Assembly (NCBI GenBank): GCA_016209995.1
Contig: JACQVC010000414.1
Coordinates: 1-5,373, forward strand
DNA length: 5,373 nucleotides
Reading direction: 5' to 3'
DNA from: Gemmatimonadota bacterium
GTDB lineage: Bacteria > Gemmatimonadota > Gemmatimonadetes > Longimicrobiales > Gaopeijiaceae
Notes under the pieces: model-generated
What the model saw: the letters and a program-made list of their open reading frames with translations, nothing else
Databases searched by the model: none
Told to the model about the DNA's origin: nothing
Shown: positions 1-5,373 of the stretch, in pieces
How positions within the stretch are numbered: the stretch's first letter is position 1
Layout of the letters: the number at the start of each line of letters is the position of its first letter
Program-made: the position numbers and the translations under genes

Positions 1-375
1 TACGGCGACCACCGGGCGCGACGCCTCGAGCATCGTCCGCCGCACGCCCAACAGCTCGAAGTCCGCACCCGCCGCGTTCGTGCGGCTGGCCAGGTGCATG
101 ACCTCCTCGTGAGACACGTCCGAGTACGCCAGCACACACCGGTCCACGCGCAGCTCGCGGATCAGCTCCTCCAGCTGCTCCTCGGGGAAGATCGGGATGC
201 CCTCGGGGTACAGCGCGCCGGCCAGCTCGGACGGGTAGCGGCGGCCCGCGATGTGAGGGATCTGCTGCGCGGTGAAGGAAACAACCTCGTACTGGGCGCG
301 GTCCCGGTACACCACGTTGAAGTTGTGGAAATCCCGGCCCGCCGCGCCCAGAATGAGCACACGGGTGCGAGTCAT
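1..375 (-). CDS. Predicted GTPase of the COG2403 / cyclic 2,3-diphosphoglycerate synthetase-like family (N-terminal part, cut by window edge)
   Basis: Only the first 125 codons are in the window; the frame is still open at position 1. The protein starts MTRTRVLILGAAGRDFHNFN, a glycine-rich Rossmann-like beta strand and loop followed by the RDFHNFN signature, and continues with a conserved-looking segment containing IAGRRYPSELAG, a YPEGIPI stretch and YSDVSHEEVMHLAS. These I recognise from the COG2403 family, often annotated as GTPase or cyclic 2,3-diphosphoglycerate synthetase after the archaeal enzyme that cyclises 2,3-diphosphoglycerate with ATP. In family members a P-loop (GxGKS/T type) follows soon after the hydrophobic strand that ends this fragment (RPVVAV), so it should lie just outside the window. 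The ATG at 375 is preceded by GAGG (385-382) with 6 nt spacing. The gene begins 26 nt after the stress-protein stop, which suggests co-transcription. The true bacterial substrate is unknown to me; family assignment is firm, function is not. Confidence 0.85.
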   Translation of the reverse strand, partial: MTRTRVLILGAAGRDFHNFNVVYRDRAQYEVVSFTAQQIPHIAGRRYPSELAGALYPEGIPIFPEEQLEELIRELRVDRCVLAYSDVSHEEVMHLASRTNAAGADFELLGVRRTMLEASRPVVAV

Positions 376-381
376 GGCCCG

Positions 382-385
382 CCTC
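382..385 (-). promoter_or_regulatory. Ribosome binding site of the COG2403-type gene
   Basis: GAGG on the minus strand lies 6 nt before the ATG at 375, inside the 26-nt gap after the upstream stop codon. It supports that start and translation from a shared mRNA. Confidence 0.6.
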
Positions 386-401
386 GAGTCAGAAGCGGCG
401 C

Positions 402-1637
402 CTACGCCGTTACGAACTTCAAGAGCGTCTGCCCGCGCCGGTTGCCGACTCGTAACACTGCATCCTTGCCGGACTCCTCAGCGAGGATCTCGACCGCCTC
501 CGGATGCTCGACCGTTTGCGTGAGATGAACGTCCGAGCTACCGGGCTCGCCCAGCATGATGTTGATGCGGTCGTCGCGGTGATCGTAGGCGGCGCCGAGC
601 AGGAGGTAATCCCTCTCTATCTCCTGCACCCCGATGTCCGCGTCGTCGACCTCGAGCGCCGTAGCCCGCGCGAAATTGCGATTCGTGAACTCCGTCAGCC
701 AACCGCTCCACTCTTCGCGCGGGATTCCGCCTGCTGCCGCCTCGGCCATGGGCACCAGCTCGGCAGCTACGGTGGCCGGCGGCACCACCAGCATGGACGC
801 CTGTGTCTTCCGCAGCAGCCTCGTCGAGACGCTCCCCAGGAACAGTCGCCCGATGAACGAGCGACCGTGGCTCCCCGCCGTGACCAGATCCGCGCCGATC
901 TCGCCCCCCAGCGCCATGATCTCATCCCCCGGTTCGCCCGTCCGCACCTGCAGCTTGACCGCCGGCGCGCCGGCGCGGGCGGTGACCTCATCCGCCAGCC
1001 GCTCGAGACCCTCGAGCGCCTTCGTCCGGCATTCCAGCAGCCAGCGCTCCGCGATCGGCGTGTCCCTCTCGATCCCCGTGATCACGTGCACCAGGTGTAG
1101 CTCGCCGCCGGGTGCCAGGAGCTCCGGCGCCAGCTTCATCGCGGCCTCGCTGAACGGGCTGAAATCCACGGCGACGAGTGCGCGCCGAGGTAGCTCCTTC
1201 AGTTCCGGTGCGGCCGCAAAGACCGGGACGTGCGACGCACGAATCACATGCAGCGCCGTCTCGCTCCCGAAGATCCGCTCCACCGGGCCGTGCTTCCCCA
1301 GCCCCAGGAAGATCCAGTCTGCCTTCCACTCCAGCGCGTGACGAGCGATCGCGCGCGGCGGCACCCCGTATACGACCTCCACCTTCCAATCGTGATTCGG
1401 ACCCGCTATATCGCGTACTTGCTTCTCGACGTGCTCCATCCTCGAGTCTCGGCTCGCTACCTCGACGTCGATACCGACCGTTGTCCCCAATCCGGCATCG
1501 TACACCGCCAACGGCTCGAGCGCGGAAACCACCAGCACCCGCGTGCCGGCCTTGCGGTCCGAGAACGCACGGGCCATTCGCAGCGCGCCCAATGACGCGG
1601 GCGAGCCATCCGATGCGACCAGAATGCGTGCAGCCAT
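402..1637 (-). CDS. Tandem universal stress protein (two UspA domains) fused to a C-terminal DUF5335-like domain
   Basis: This is a 411-residue soluble, presumably cytoplasmic protein. Residues 1-142 form a first UspA domain (ILVASDGSPAS at 5-15). Residues 151-288 form a second (ALVAVDFSPFSEAA at 153-166, ending in SMLVVPPA). Residues about 305-409 (IPREEWSGWLTEF, HLTQTVEHPEAVEIL) resemble DUF5335, a small domain of unknown function. In UspA proteins G-2x-G-9x-G(S/T) binds ATP. Domain 2 matches exactly (G255SHG258, nine residues, G268S269). Domain 1 has GKHG at 114-117 but only six residues before G124S125, so its loop is shortened and ATP binding is doubtful. The ATG at 1637 is chosen over an upstream in-frame GTG at 1862 because an AGGAG lies 8 nt before it and the family N-terminus (MAARILVASDGS) begins there. 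The 75 extra residues from the GTG look like non-coding DNA read through. It lies 26 nt upstream of the COG2403-type gene. A role in stress tolerance is inferred from the family only. Confidence 0.9.
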   Translation of the reverse strand: MAARILVASDGSPASLGALRMARAFSDRKAGTRVLVVSALEPLAVYDAGLGTTVGIDVEVASRDSRMEHVEKQVRDIAGPNHDWKVEVVYGVPPRAIARHALEWKADWIFLGLGKHGPVERIFGSETALHVIRASHVPVFAAAPELKELPRRALVAVDFSPFSEAAMKLAPELLAPGGELHLVHVITGIERDTPIAERWLLECRTKALEGLERLADEVTARAGAPAVKLQVRTGEPGDEIMALGGEIGADLVTAGSHGRSFIGRLFLGSVSTRLLRKTQASMLVVPPATVAAELVPMAEAAAGGIPREEWSGWLTEFTNRNFARATALEVDDADIGVQEIERDYLLLGAAYDHRDDRINIMLGEPGSSDVHLTQTVEHPEAVEILAEESGKDAVLRVGNRRGQTLLKFVTA

Positions 1638-1645
1638 ATTCTCTT

Positions 1646-1650
1646 CTCCT
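1646..1650 (-). promoter_or_regulatory. Strong Shine-Dalgarno deciding the stress-protein start
   Basis: AGGAG on the minus strand, within a purine-rich run of GA repeats, sits 8 nt before the ATG at 1637. It is the best Shine-Dalgarno in the window with a correctly placed start codon, and it rules against the longer GTG start at 1862. Confidence 0.75.
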
Positions 1651-1664
1651 CTCTGGCAGGCTTG

Positions 1665-1684
1665 CCCCGGACTCCGATCCGGGG
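1665..1684 (-). promoter_or_regulatory. Hairpin in the leader of the stress-protein gene
   Basis: Perfect 7-bp inverted repeat: CCCCGGA at 1665-1671 and TCCGGGG at 1678-1684 with a 6-nt loop. On the mRNA its base ends 14 nt before the Shine-Dalgarno and 27 nt before the ATG. No T-run follows, so it is not an intrinsic terminator. It could affect mRNA stability or ribosome access, or be an operator. The structure is seen; the role is inferred. Confidence 0.45.
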
Positions 1685-1731
1685 AACCTCCTCTGTCCCA
1701 TGGTGCACGTTCTGTGCCCTGCCAGTCGCGG

Positions 1732-1749
1732 AAAAACCACGCCGTGGCT
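1732..1749 (-). terminator. Weak candidate intrinsic terminator after the glycosyltransferase gene
   Basis: In the minus-strand transcript, CCAC (1747-1744) pairs with GTGG (1740-1737) around a GGC loop. A G-U and an A-U pair can extend the stem, and five U residues (1736-1732) follow directly. The stem is short, and it lies 110 nt past the glycosyltransferase stop and 95 nt before the stress-protein start. It is the only hairpin with a T-run in this spacer, so it is the best terminator candidate, but it may leak. Confidence 0.35.
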
Positions 1750-1752
1750 CGT

Positions 1753-1782
1753 CGAACGGTGCGCTTGCGCGCGGACCGTTCG
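1753..1782. repeat. 8-bp perfect inverted repeat with an inner GC stem
   Basis: CGAACGGT (1753-1760) and ACCGTTCG (1775-1782) are exact reverse complements. Inside, GCGC (1761-1764) can pair with GCGC (1769-1772) over a TTGC loop, leaving a 2-nt bulge. As RNA this makes a 12-bp bulged hairpin immediately before the terminator-like stem. As DNA it could be a protein site. Either reading is inference. Confidence 0.45.
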
Positions 1783-1791
1783 TCTCCTGGT

Positions 1792-1806
1792 GGGACAACT
1801 TGTCCC
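1792..1806. promoter_or_regulatory. Perfect 7-1-7 palindrome, possible operator
   Basis: GGGACAA (1792-1798), one central base, then TTGTCCC (1800-1806). A short perfect palindrome with a one-base centre is typical of a dimeric repressor site, and it lies in the spacer between two transcription units, about 155-170 nt upstream of the stress-protein start. A third TGTCCCA half-site occurs at 1694-1700. I do not match it to a named regulator. Confidence 0.4.
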
Positions 1807-1819
1807 GGGCCACGCCCGG
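1805..1819. repeat. GC-rich 6-bp inverted repeat overlapping the palindrome
   Basis: CCGGGC (1805-1810) and GCCCGG (1814-1819) pair over a 3-base loop. It starts 40 nt after the glycosyltransferase stop and overlaps the TTGTCCC arm of the neighbouring palindrome, so the two structures cannot form fully at once. No T-run follows, so it could serve as a 3' stabilising hairpin but not as an intrinsic terminator. Confidence 0.35.
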
Positions 1820-1858
1820 TCGTCGGCTGTGACCCAGGTTCCGGACGTACTTCGGGGA

Positions 1859-3967
1859 TCACTGCCTCGGCGGGCCGGCGACGGACCAGAGGTCCGCCAT
1901 GCCTCGATCGTAAGAGAGTAGCCGCACGTCATCGCCTCGGCGGGCCAGAACCATGGGCTCTCGATCTGGGAAGCGTTCCAGCAGGCGGGTGTTCCTCTCG
2001 GGACCGTGGTCGTGTACGAAGAGGGCGCCGTCGGTCCCGAGGCCCGGCAGGTCGCCCTGCCAGAGCAGCGGCGGCAGCGACACGACCCCGTCGAAGTCGG
2101 ATGTGGCCTGCCGCTCGCACGCCGGCGTGAGCACCTCGTCTTCGTAGGAGCGGATCACGGAGCCGGAAGGCATCGGCAGCTCGCGCAACGGAGTGTCGGT
2201 CGAGCCCTCGAAATCCAGCTCCGACGCGGACGGCTGATCCGGCGTTTCCCCACCAACTCCTCCGCTCCGCGCCTCGAGTCGACTCACGAATATCTCGACC
2301 CAGCAAGTCGAGTTGTGCCGGAGCGCCGCTCGAATGGAGTCCACTCTCATTCCCGTGGCCGCAAGACGGGCACCCAGGCGATTCTCCCAGCTTCCGTGCA
2401 CGAATACCAGGGACGGCCGATCTACGGTGGGCGCTTCCAGGTTCATGCCGGAACGTTCCACGGTGCTCCTGTAGCTTCCGAGCTTACGCGGCGTCGAGTA
2501 GATCACGGCGACGAGCAGCGCCAGCACGAAGACCGCGGCCACGCCCTGCCGGGATGCCACCCGAGTCAGCAGGCCGCCGACGCGGCTCTTTCCCGGAAGA
2601 TCCCGCACGAGGCCCACTCCAGCCGCCGCGACCAGCAGGCACCAACCGGGAGCCGCCTCGTACAGCAGCCGAGGACCCATGAAGAGGTCATGGTGCCAGT
2701 AGAAGATGTTCGCGGCCACAGGGAACAGCGCCCAGGCGCCGGCCAGCATCGCGCCATGAGCCAGACGTCCCGCCAAGAGGAGATAGACTGCGACGACGAT
2801 GACGACGGGTACAGGAGTCTGTAGGAGCTCGGTGCTGAGACCCAGCAAGTCTGCCGACGTGTAGCCAAGGGCTGCCAGAGGACCGTAAGGATCTCCCCAC
2901 GGGTCCGTGTGGAAGCCCAACCCGTGCCCCGCCCCCTCGGCCGCCACGTACCCGAAGCGAAGGGGATGGCCGAAGAGACTCGCGTTGTAAGCCAGGAGCC
3001 CGACTACGAATGGGCTGGCGCCTGCGATCACGCCGGAGAGGCGGGTGCTCCACTCGCGGATCGTGAACCCCTGGCGTCCCGGAGCGCCGAACCACACGAC
3101 TACCGTAGCGAAGAACCCCAGCACAACCCCTGTGTACGGGCGCGTGGCGATCGCCCAACCCACGGCGGCACCCGCTACCAGCGACCACGACCAGGACCCG
3201 CGCACCGCTCGCAGAGAGGCGAGGACCGCGCCCGCCAGCAGCACCGCGGCCAGGACGTGGTTCATGTATGCCCCGGCGTGGAACAGGAGGAACGGGCTCA
3301 CGGCGACGAGTCCAGCTCCCACTCGCGCTACCGTCGCATCATCGGGAAAGAGTCGCTCCGCGATCGACGCTGTCAGCCACACCAGGACTCCGAGGAGCAA
3401 AGGCCCCACCAGCCACGGCAACCCGAACCGGAAACTCAAAGCCAGGAGCGCGGCGAAGCCCGGCGGGTACTGGGATGTCCAGCCCTCATTCGTGTTGACC
3501 ATGAACTGGAACTGCCAGAATTCCGGGTACTCGAGCGCAGGCCCGGCCAGCATCCCGGCGGCCAGATAGCGGGCCTGGACGAGCTGGACCACACCGTCCA
3601 GTAGAGCCGGCTTGCGCTCCAGAACCCATGTGCTGAAGGCGAGGCCGAGGCACGCCGACAGGAGGCCGAGCGCGAACCCCAGTCGCCCAGCCCTGACGGA
3701 AGCCAGCCAGCGCTCGACGCGGCCCCATGCGGATGGCAGCACGCCGCGCGGCAGCAACCGGCCGATAAGAGCGGCGCCGACCAGCGTGAGGGCGCACCCC
3801 ACCCACACGGTTACGAGATACGTGGGAGTCAGGCGCAGCGTCTGTTCCACGGCGGGGCTGGGGGGGCTCGTCCCTCGCACGCCTACGAGCCGATACCATG
3901 GAACGACCACCAGGGCGAGGAGGAGCGCACCGATCGTGCGAGTGGCGAGCCTGCCGTGGTCACTCAT
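1859..3967 (-). CDS. Polytopic GT-C membrane glycosyltransferase, GT39/PMT-like, with soluble C-terminal domain
   Basis: This 702-residue protein has about 13 hydrophobic segments, at roughly 11-30, 48-73, 96-116, 167-182, 184-201, 213-229, 235-252, 260-275, 278-294, 312-328, 385-400, 405-422, 437-455 and 474-490 (the shortest may be re-entrant). A soluble, probably extracytoplasmic region of about 200 residues follows. Family hallmarks: a loop after TM3 with LLDGVVQLVQARYLAAG (122-138), equivalent to the acidic catalytic loop of GT-C enzymes, with D124 the likely base; QYPPGFAALLAL (166-177) at the start of a membrane segment; ATRPYTG (274-280); and GPRLLYEAAPGW (431-442). GT-C enzymes move a sugar from a polyprenyl-phosphate donor to a lipid, glycan or protein outside the membrane; acceptor and sugar cannot be read here. 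The ATG at 3967 is preferred over the in-frame GTG at 4033, which has no ribosome binding site and would add a polar 22-residue stretch; the ATG itself has only a weak upstream purine run. It lies 85 nt after menC, so co-transcription is possible. Confidence 0.75.
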   Translation of the reverse strand: MSDHGRLATRTIGALLLALVVVPWYRLVGVRGTSPPSPAVEQTLRLTPTYLVTVWVGCALTLVGAALIGRLLPRGVLPSAWGRVERWLASVRAGRLGFALGLLSACLGLAFSTWVLERKPALLDGVVQLVQARYLAAGMLAGPALEYPEFWQFQFMVNTNEGWTSQYPPGFAALLALSFRFGLPWLVGPLLLGVLVWLTASIAERLFPDDATVARVGAGLVAVSPFLLFHAGAYMNHVLAAVLLAGAVLASLRAVRGSWSWSLVAGAAVGWAIATRPYTGVVLGFFATVVVWFGAPGRQGFTIREWSTRLSGVIAGASPFVVGLLAYNASLFGHPLRFGYVAAEGAGHGLGFHTDPWGDPYGPLAALGYTSADLLGLSTELLQTPVPVVIVVAVYLLLAGRLAHGAMLAGAWALFPVAANIFYWHHDLFMGPRLLYEAAPGWCLLVAAAGVGLVRDLPGKSRVGGLLTRVASRQGVAAVFVLALLVAVIYSTPRKLGSYRSTVERSGMNLEAPTVDRPSLVFVHGSWENRLGARLAATGMRVDSIRAALRHNSTCWVEIFVSRLEARSGGVGGETPDQPSASELDFEGSTDTPLRELPMPSGSVIRSYEDEVLTPACERQATSDFDGVVSLPPLLWQGDLPGLGTDGALFVHDHGPERNTRLLERFPDREPMVLARRGDDVRLLSYDRGMADLWSVAGPPRQ

Positions 3968-4052
3968 GGATTCGATGCTCGAACCTGCCGTCGGTGGTGA
4001 CCGCCACTCAGAAGGGCCACTTCCCAACCTCACCGAGCGCGGTCAGCCGCCG
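3968..4052 (-). other. Spacer between menC and the glycosyltransferase gene
   Basis: 85 nt with no convincing promoter and no T-run. The only features are GGCTGAC twice in 17 nt across and just after the menC stop (the second supplies a further TGA), and short 4-5 bp GC stems. Read-through from menC into the glycosyltransferase gene is therefore plausible but not shown. Confidence 0.4.
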
Positions 4053-5201
4053 TCAGCCGCGTGCAGCGCGCAGCGTCTCCGACCGGACGGTCAGCGTGTC
4101 GATGAAGTCGACGTCGGGGCGCACGCCGATCCCGGGCCCGTCCAGCGGCACGCTGACCATCCCCTGCGCATCCATCGTCCACTCGGGCTCGACAATGTCA
4201 CGGGCCCAGTAGCGCGCGCTGGGCGAGAGATCGCCCGGGATCGTGAAGTTCGGCAGCGAGGCCAGCGCCACGTTGTACGCCCGGCCGACCCCGCTCTCCA
4301 GCATACCGCCGCACCACACCGGGATCCCGTGGCCGGCGCAGAGATCATGGATCTCCCGGGACGAGGTGAAGCCGCCGACTCGCCCGGGCTTGATGTTGAT
4401 GATACGCGCGCTGCCCAGCGCGATCATGTCCTCGGCGCGCTCCGGCCCCGTGATCGATTCGTCCAGGCAGAGCGGGGTGCGCAGCCGCCGCTGCAGCTCG
4501 GCGTGGCGCACCAGGTCATCCGCCGGCAGCGGCTGCTCGATGAGTATGAGCCCCAGCTCGTCGAGCTTGAGGAAGACGTTGATGTCGTCGAGCGCGTACG
4601 CGCAGTTCGCGTCCACGGTCAGGGGCGCGTCCGGACCCAGCGCCTCGCGCACGGGGCGCACGTACTCGACGTCCGCGCCCGGCTCGATCTTCATCTTGAT
4701 CCGCCGGTAGCCTCGGGCGCGGGCCTCCTGCGCCTTCTGCACCAGCGCGGCCGGGCTCTCCTGGATCCCCAACGAGATGCCCACCGGAATGCAGTCGCGC
4801 GTGCCGCCGAGCAAGCGCGCGAGTGAGGTGAGCTGGCGCTCCGCAACGAGCGCCCACGCCCCCATCTCGACCGCCGCCTTGGCCATGAAGTGCCCGCGGA
4901 AACCACGGTTCAGCTCCGCGTGCAGAGCGGCCTGCTCCGCGAACGGCTTGCCCAGCACACGCGGCGCCACGTACTCGCGAATCACCAGCCACGCGGTGTC
5001 GATGGTCTCCGGGCTGTAGTTGGGAAATCCGCCCGCTACGCATTCGCTCCACATCTCCACGCCGTCCGCGTCCCGCAGATGCAGCAACAGGATGCGCCGC
5101 TCGTGAGACACACCCGAGGAGATGCGGAACGGCTCCTTCAGCGGGAGCCGGATCTCGCGCAAGGTGATCTGCTCGAGCCGGATGTCGGTTTCTTTGCTCA
5201 T
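4053..5201 (-). CDS. menC: o-Succinylbenzoate synthase / N-succinylamino acid racemase-type enzyme
   Basis: 382 residues, the usual length for the MenC2/NSAR-OSBS branch of the enolase superfamily. OSBS dehydrates SHCHC to o-succinylbenzoate in menaquinone synthesis in the cytoplasm. The N-terminal capping domain (1-130) has the family opening LREIRLPLKEPFRISSG. The barrel carries KMK with catalytic K171 (169-171), metal ligands D197 (VDAN), E222 (IEQPL) and D247 (LDES), and catalytic K271 in NIKPGRVGG. These five match the positions I recall for the Amycolatopsis enzyme (K163, D189, E214, D239, K263) at a constant offset of eight, so the active site is intact. CGGMLESGVGRAYN (297-310) and PNFTIPGDLSPSARYW (317-332) are also typical of this branch. 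The ATG at 5201 gives the normal N-terminus, although its Shine-Dalgarno is poor. The reading frame stays open upstream to the window edge. No other men genes are visible, so a racemase role on N-succinylamino acids remains possible. Confidence 0.92.
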   Translation of the reverse strand: MSKETDIRLEQITLREIRLPLKEPFRISSGVSHERRILLLHLRDADGVEMWSECVAGGFPNYSPETIDTAWLVIREYVAPRVLGKPFAEQAALHAELNRGFRGHFMAKAAVEMGAWALVAERQLTSLARLLGGTRDCIPVGISLGIQESPAALVQKAQEARARGYRRIKMKIEPGADVEYVRPVREALGPDAPLTVDANCAYALDDINVFLKLDELGLILIEQPLPADDLVRHAELQRRLRTPLCLDESITGPERAEDMIALGSARIINIKPGRVGGFTSSREIHDLCAGHGIPVWCGGMLESGVGRAYNVALASLPNFTIPGDLSPSARYWARDIVEPEWTMDAQGMVSVPLDGPGIGVRPDVDFIDTLTVRSETLRAARG

Positions 5202-5373
5202 CGATTGACCAGCGCCAGAGTCGCACGACTCGTCCCTAACCGCTGACCGAATCTCAGGGCGAAGGCGTGCCGCCGCTACCCCCGTGCCACACTCCTCGTA
5301 CGCTTCCCCGAACTCGGTCGCCACATCACCATTCGGCGTGATCGTGATGTGAATGGTCAGTCGGATAATGAGA
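5202..5373 (-). other. Upstream region of menC, possibly including the end of another gene
   Basis: 172 nt. In the menC frame it stays open to the window edge, with a GTG at 5324. A different minus-strand frame, entering at 5373, reads a histidine-rich SHYPTDHSHHDHAEW and stops with TGA at 5328-5326; this could be the C-terminus of an upstream gene, but 15 codons cannot prove it. No good sigma-70 promoter is seen before menC. Confidence 0.25.
5322..5351. repeat. 8-bp inverted repeat upstream of menC
   Basis: CACATCAC (5322-5329) and GTGATGTG (5344-5351) are exact reverse complements separated by 14 nt. A second pair, CCATTC (5329-5334) and GAATGG (5351-5356), is staggered against it. It lies 121-150 nt before the menC start. 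It may be an operator-like element, or a by-product of His codons if an upstream gene ends here. Confidence 0.35.

Noticed and set aside
1702..1719. GGTGCAC / GTGCCC near-palindrome
   Set aside because: The arms differ by one base deletion, leaving only a 4-bp match; this is weak beside the perfect repeats around it.
402..1862. Longer stress protein from a GTG at 1862
   Set aside because: The added 75 residues have no UspA similarity and overlap the glycosyltransferase stop, and a strong Shine-Dalgarno marks the ATG at 1637.
988..1932. A 314-codon minus-strand frame overlapping the stress protein
   Set aside because: It is the same strand in another frame, Arg/Gly/Ala-rich without motifs, while the competing frame holds clear UspA domains.
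1859..4033. Longer glycosyltransferase from a GTG at 4033
   Set aside because: There is no ribosome binding site before it, and the extra 22 residues are polar and unlike a membrane-protein N-terminus.
3612..4826. A long plus-strand open frame of about 404 codons
   Set aside because: It runs antisense across menC and the glycosyltransferase start, is rich in Arg/Pro/His/Gln low-complexity sequence, and has no family motif; it is a shadow of GC-rich codons on the other strand.
5364..5369. GATAAT as a plus-strand -10 box pointing out of the window
   Set aside because: No acceptable -35 element is found 16-18 nt upstream, and nothing downstream is visible.
1..5373. tRNA, rRNA, CRISPR array, insertion sequence or attachment site
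   Set aside because: No cloverleaf, regularly spaced repeats, transposase motifs or long terminal repeats could be found by reading both strands.

Overview
The window is compact, GC-rich bacterial DNA with four protein genes, all on the minus strand, and no RNA gene, mobile element or CRISPR array that I can see. Its menaquinone-type OSBS (MenC), tandem universal stress protein with a DUF5335-like tail, predicted GTPase of the COG2403/cDPG-synthetase family and GT-C membrane glycosyltransferase would fit a soil or thermophile lineage such as Gemmatimonadota or Acidobacteriota. That placement is an impression from gene style, not a proof.

In order of transcription (right to left): (1) 5373-5202, the upstream region of menC, possibly holding the end of another gene and an 8-bp inverted repeat. 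(2) 5201-4053, menC, a complete OSBS/N-succinylamino-acid-racemase-type enolase-superfamily enzyme with all five catalytic and metal residues. (3) An 85-nt gap without a clear terminator. (4) 3967-1859, a 702-residue polytopic GT-C (GT39/PMT-like) glycosyltransferase with a soluble C-terminal domain. (5) 1858-1638, a 221-nt spacer unusually dense in inverted repeats: a 7-1-7 palindrome, a weak terminator candidate, and a strong hairpin just ahead of the next ribosome binding site. (6) 1637-402, a 411-residue protein with two UspA domains and a DUF5335-like domain. (7) 375-1, the N-terminal 125 residues of a COG2403-type predicted GTPase, cut by the window edge.

The stress protein and the GTPase are 26 nt apart and almost certainly form one operon. 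menC and the glycosyltransferase may form a second, with the structured spacer as the boundary between the two units. No shared pathway joins all four genes. The parts most worth a second look are the stress-protein fusion with one degenerate and one canonical nucleotide-binding motif, the structured leader before it, and the possible dual OSBS/NSAR activity of MenC.
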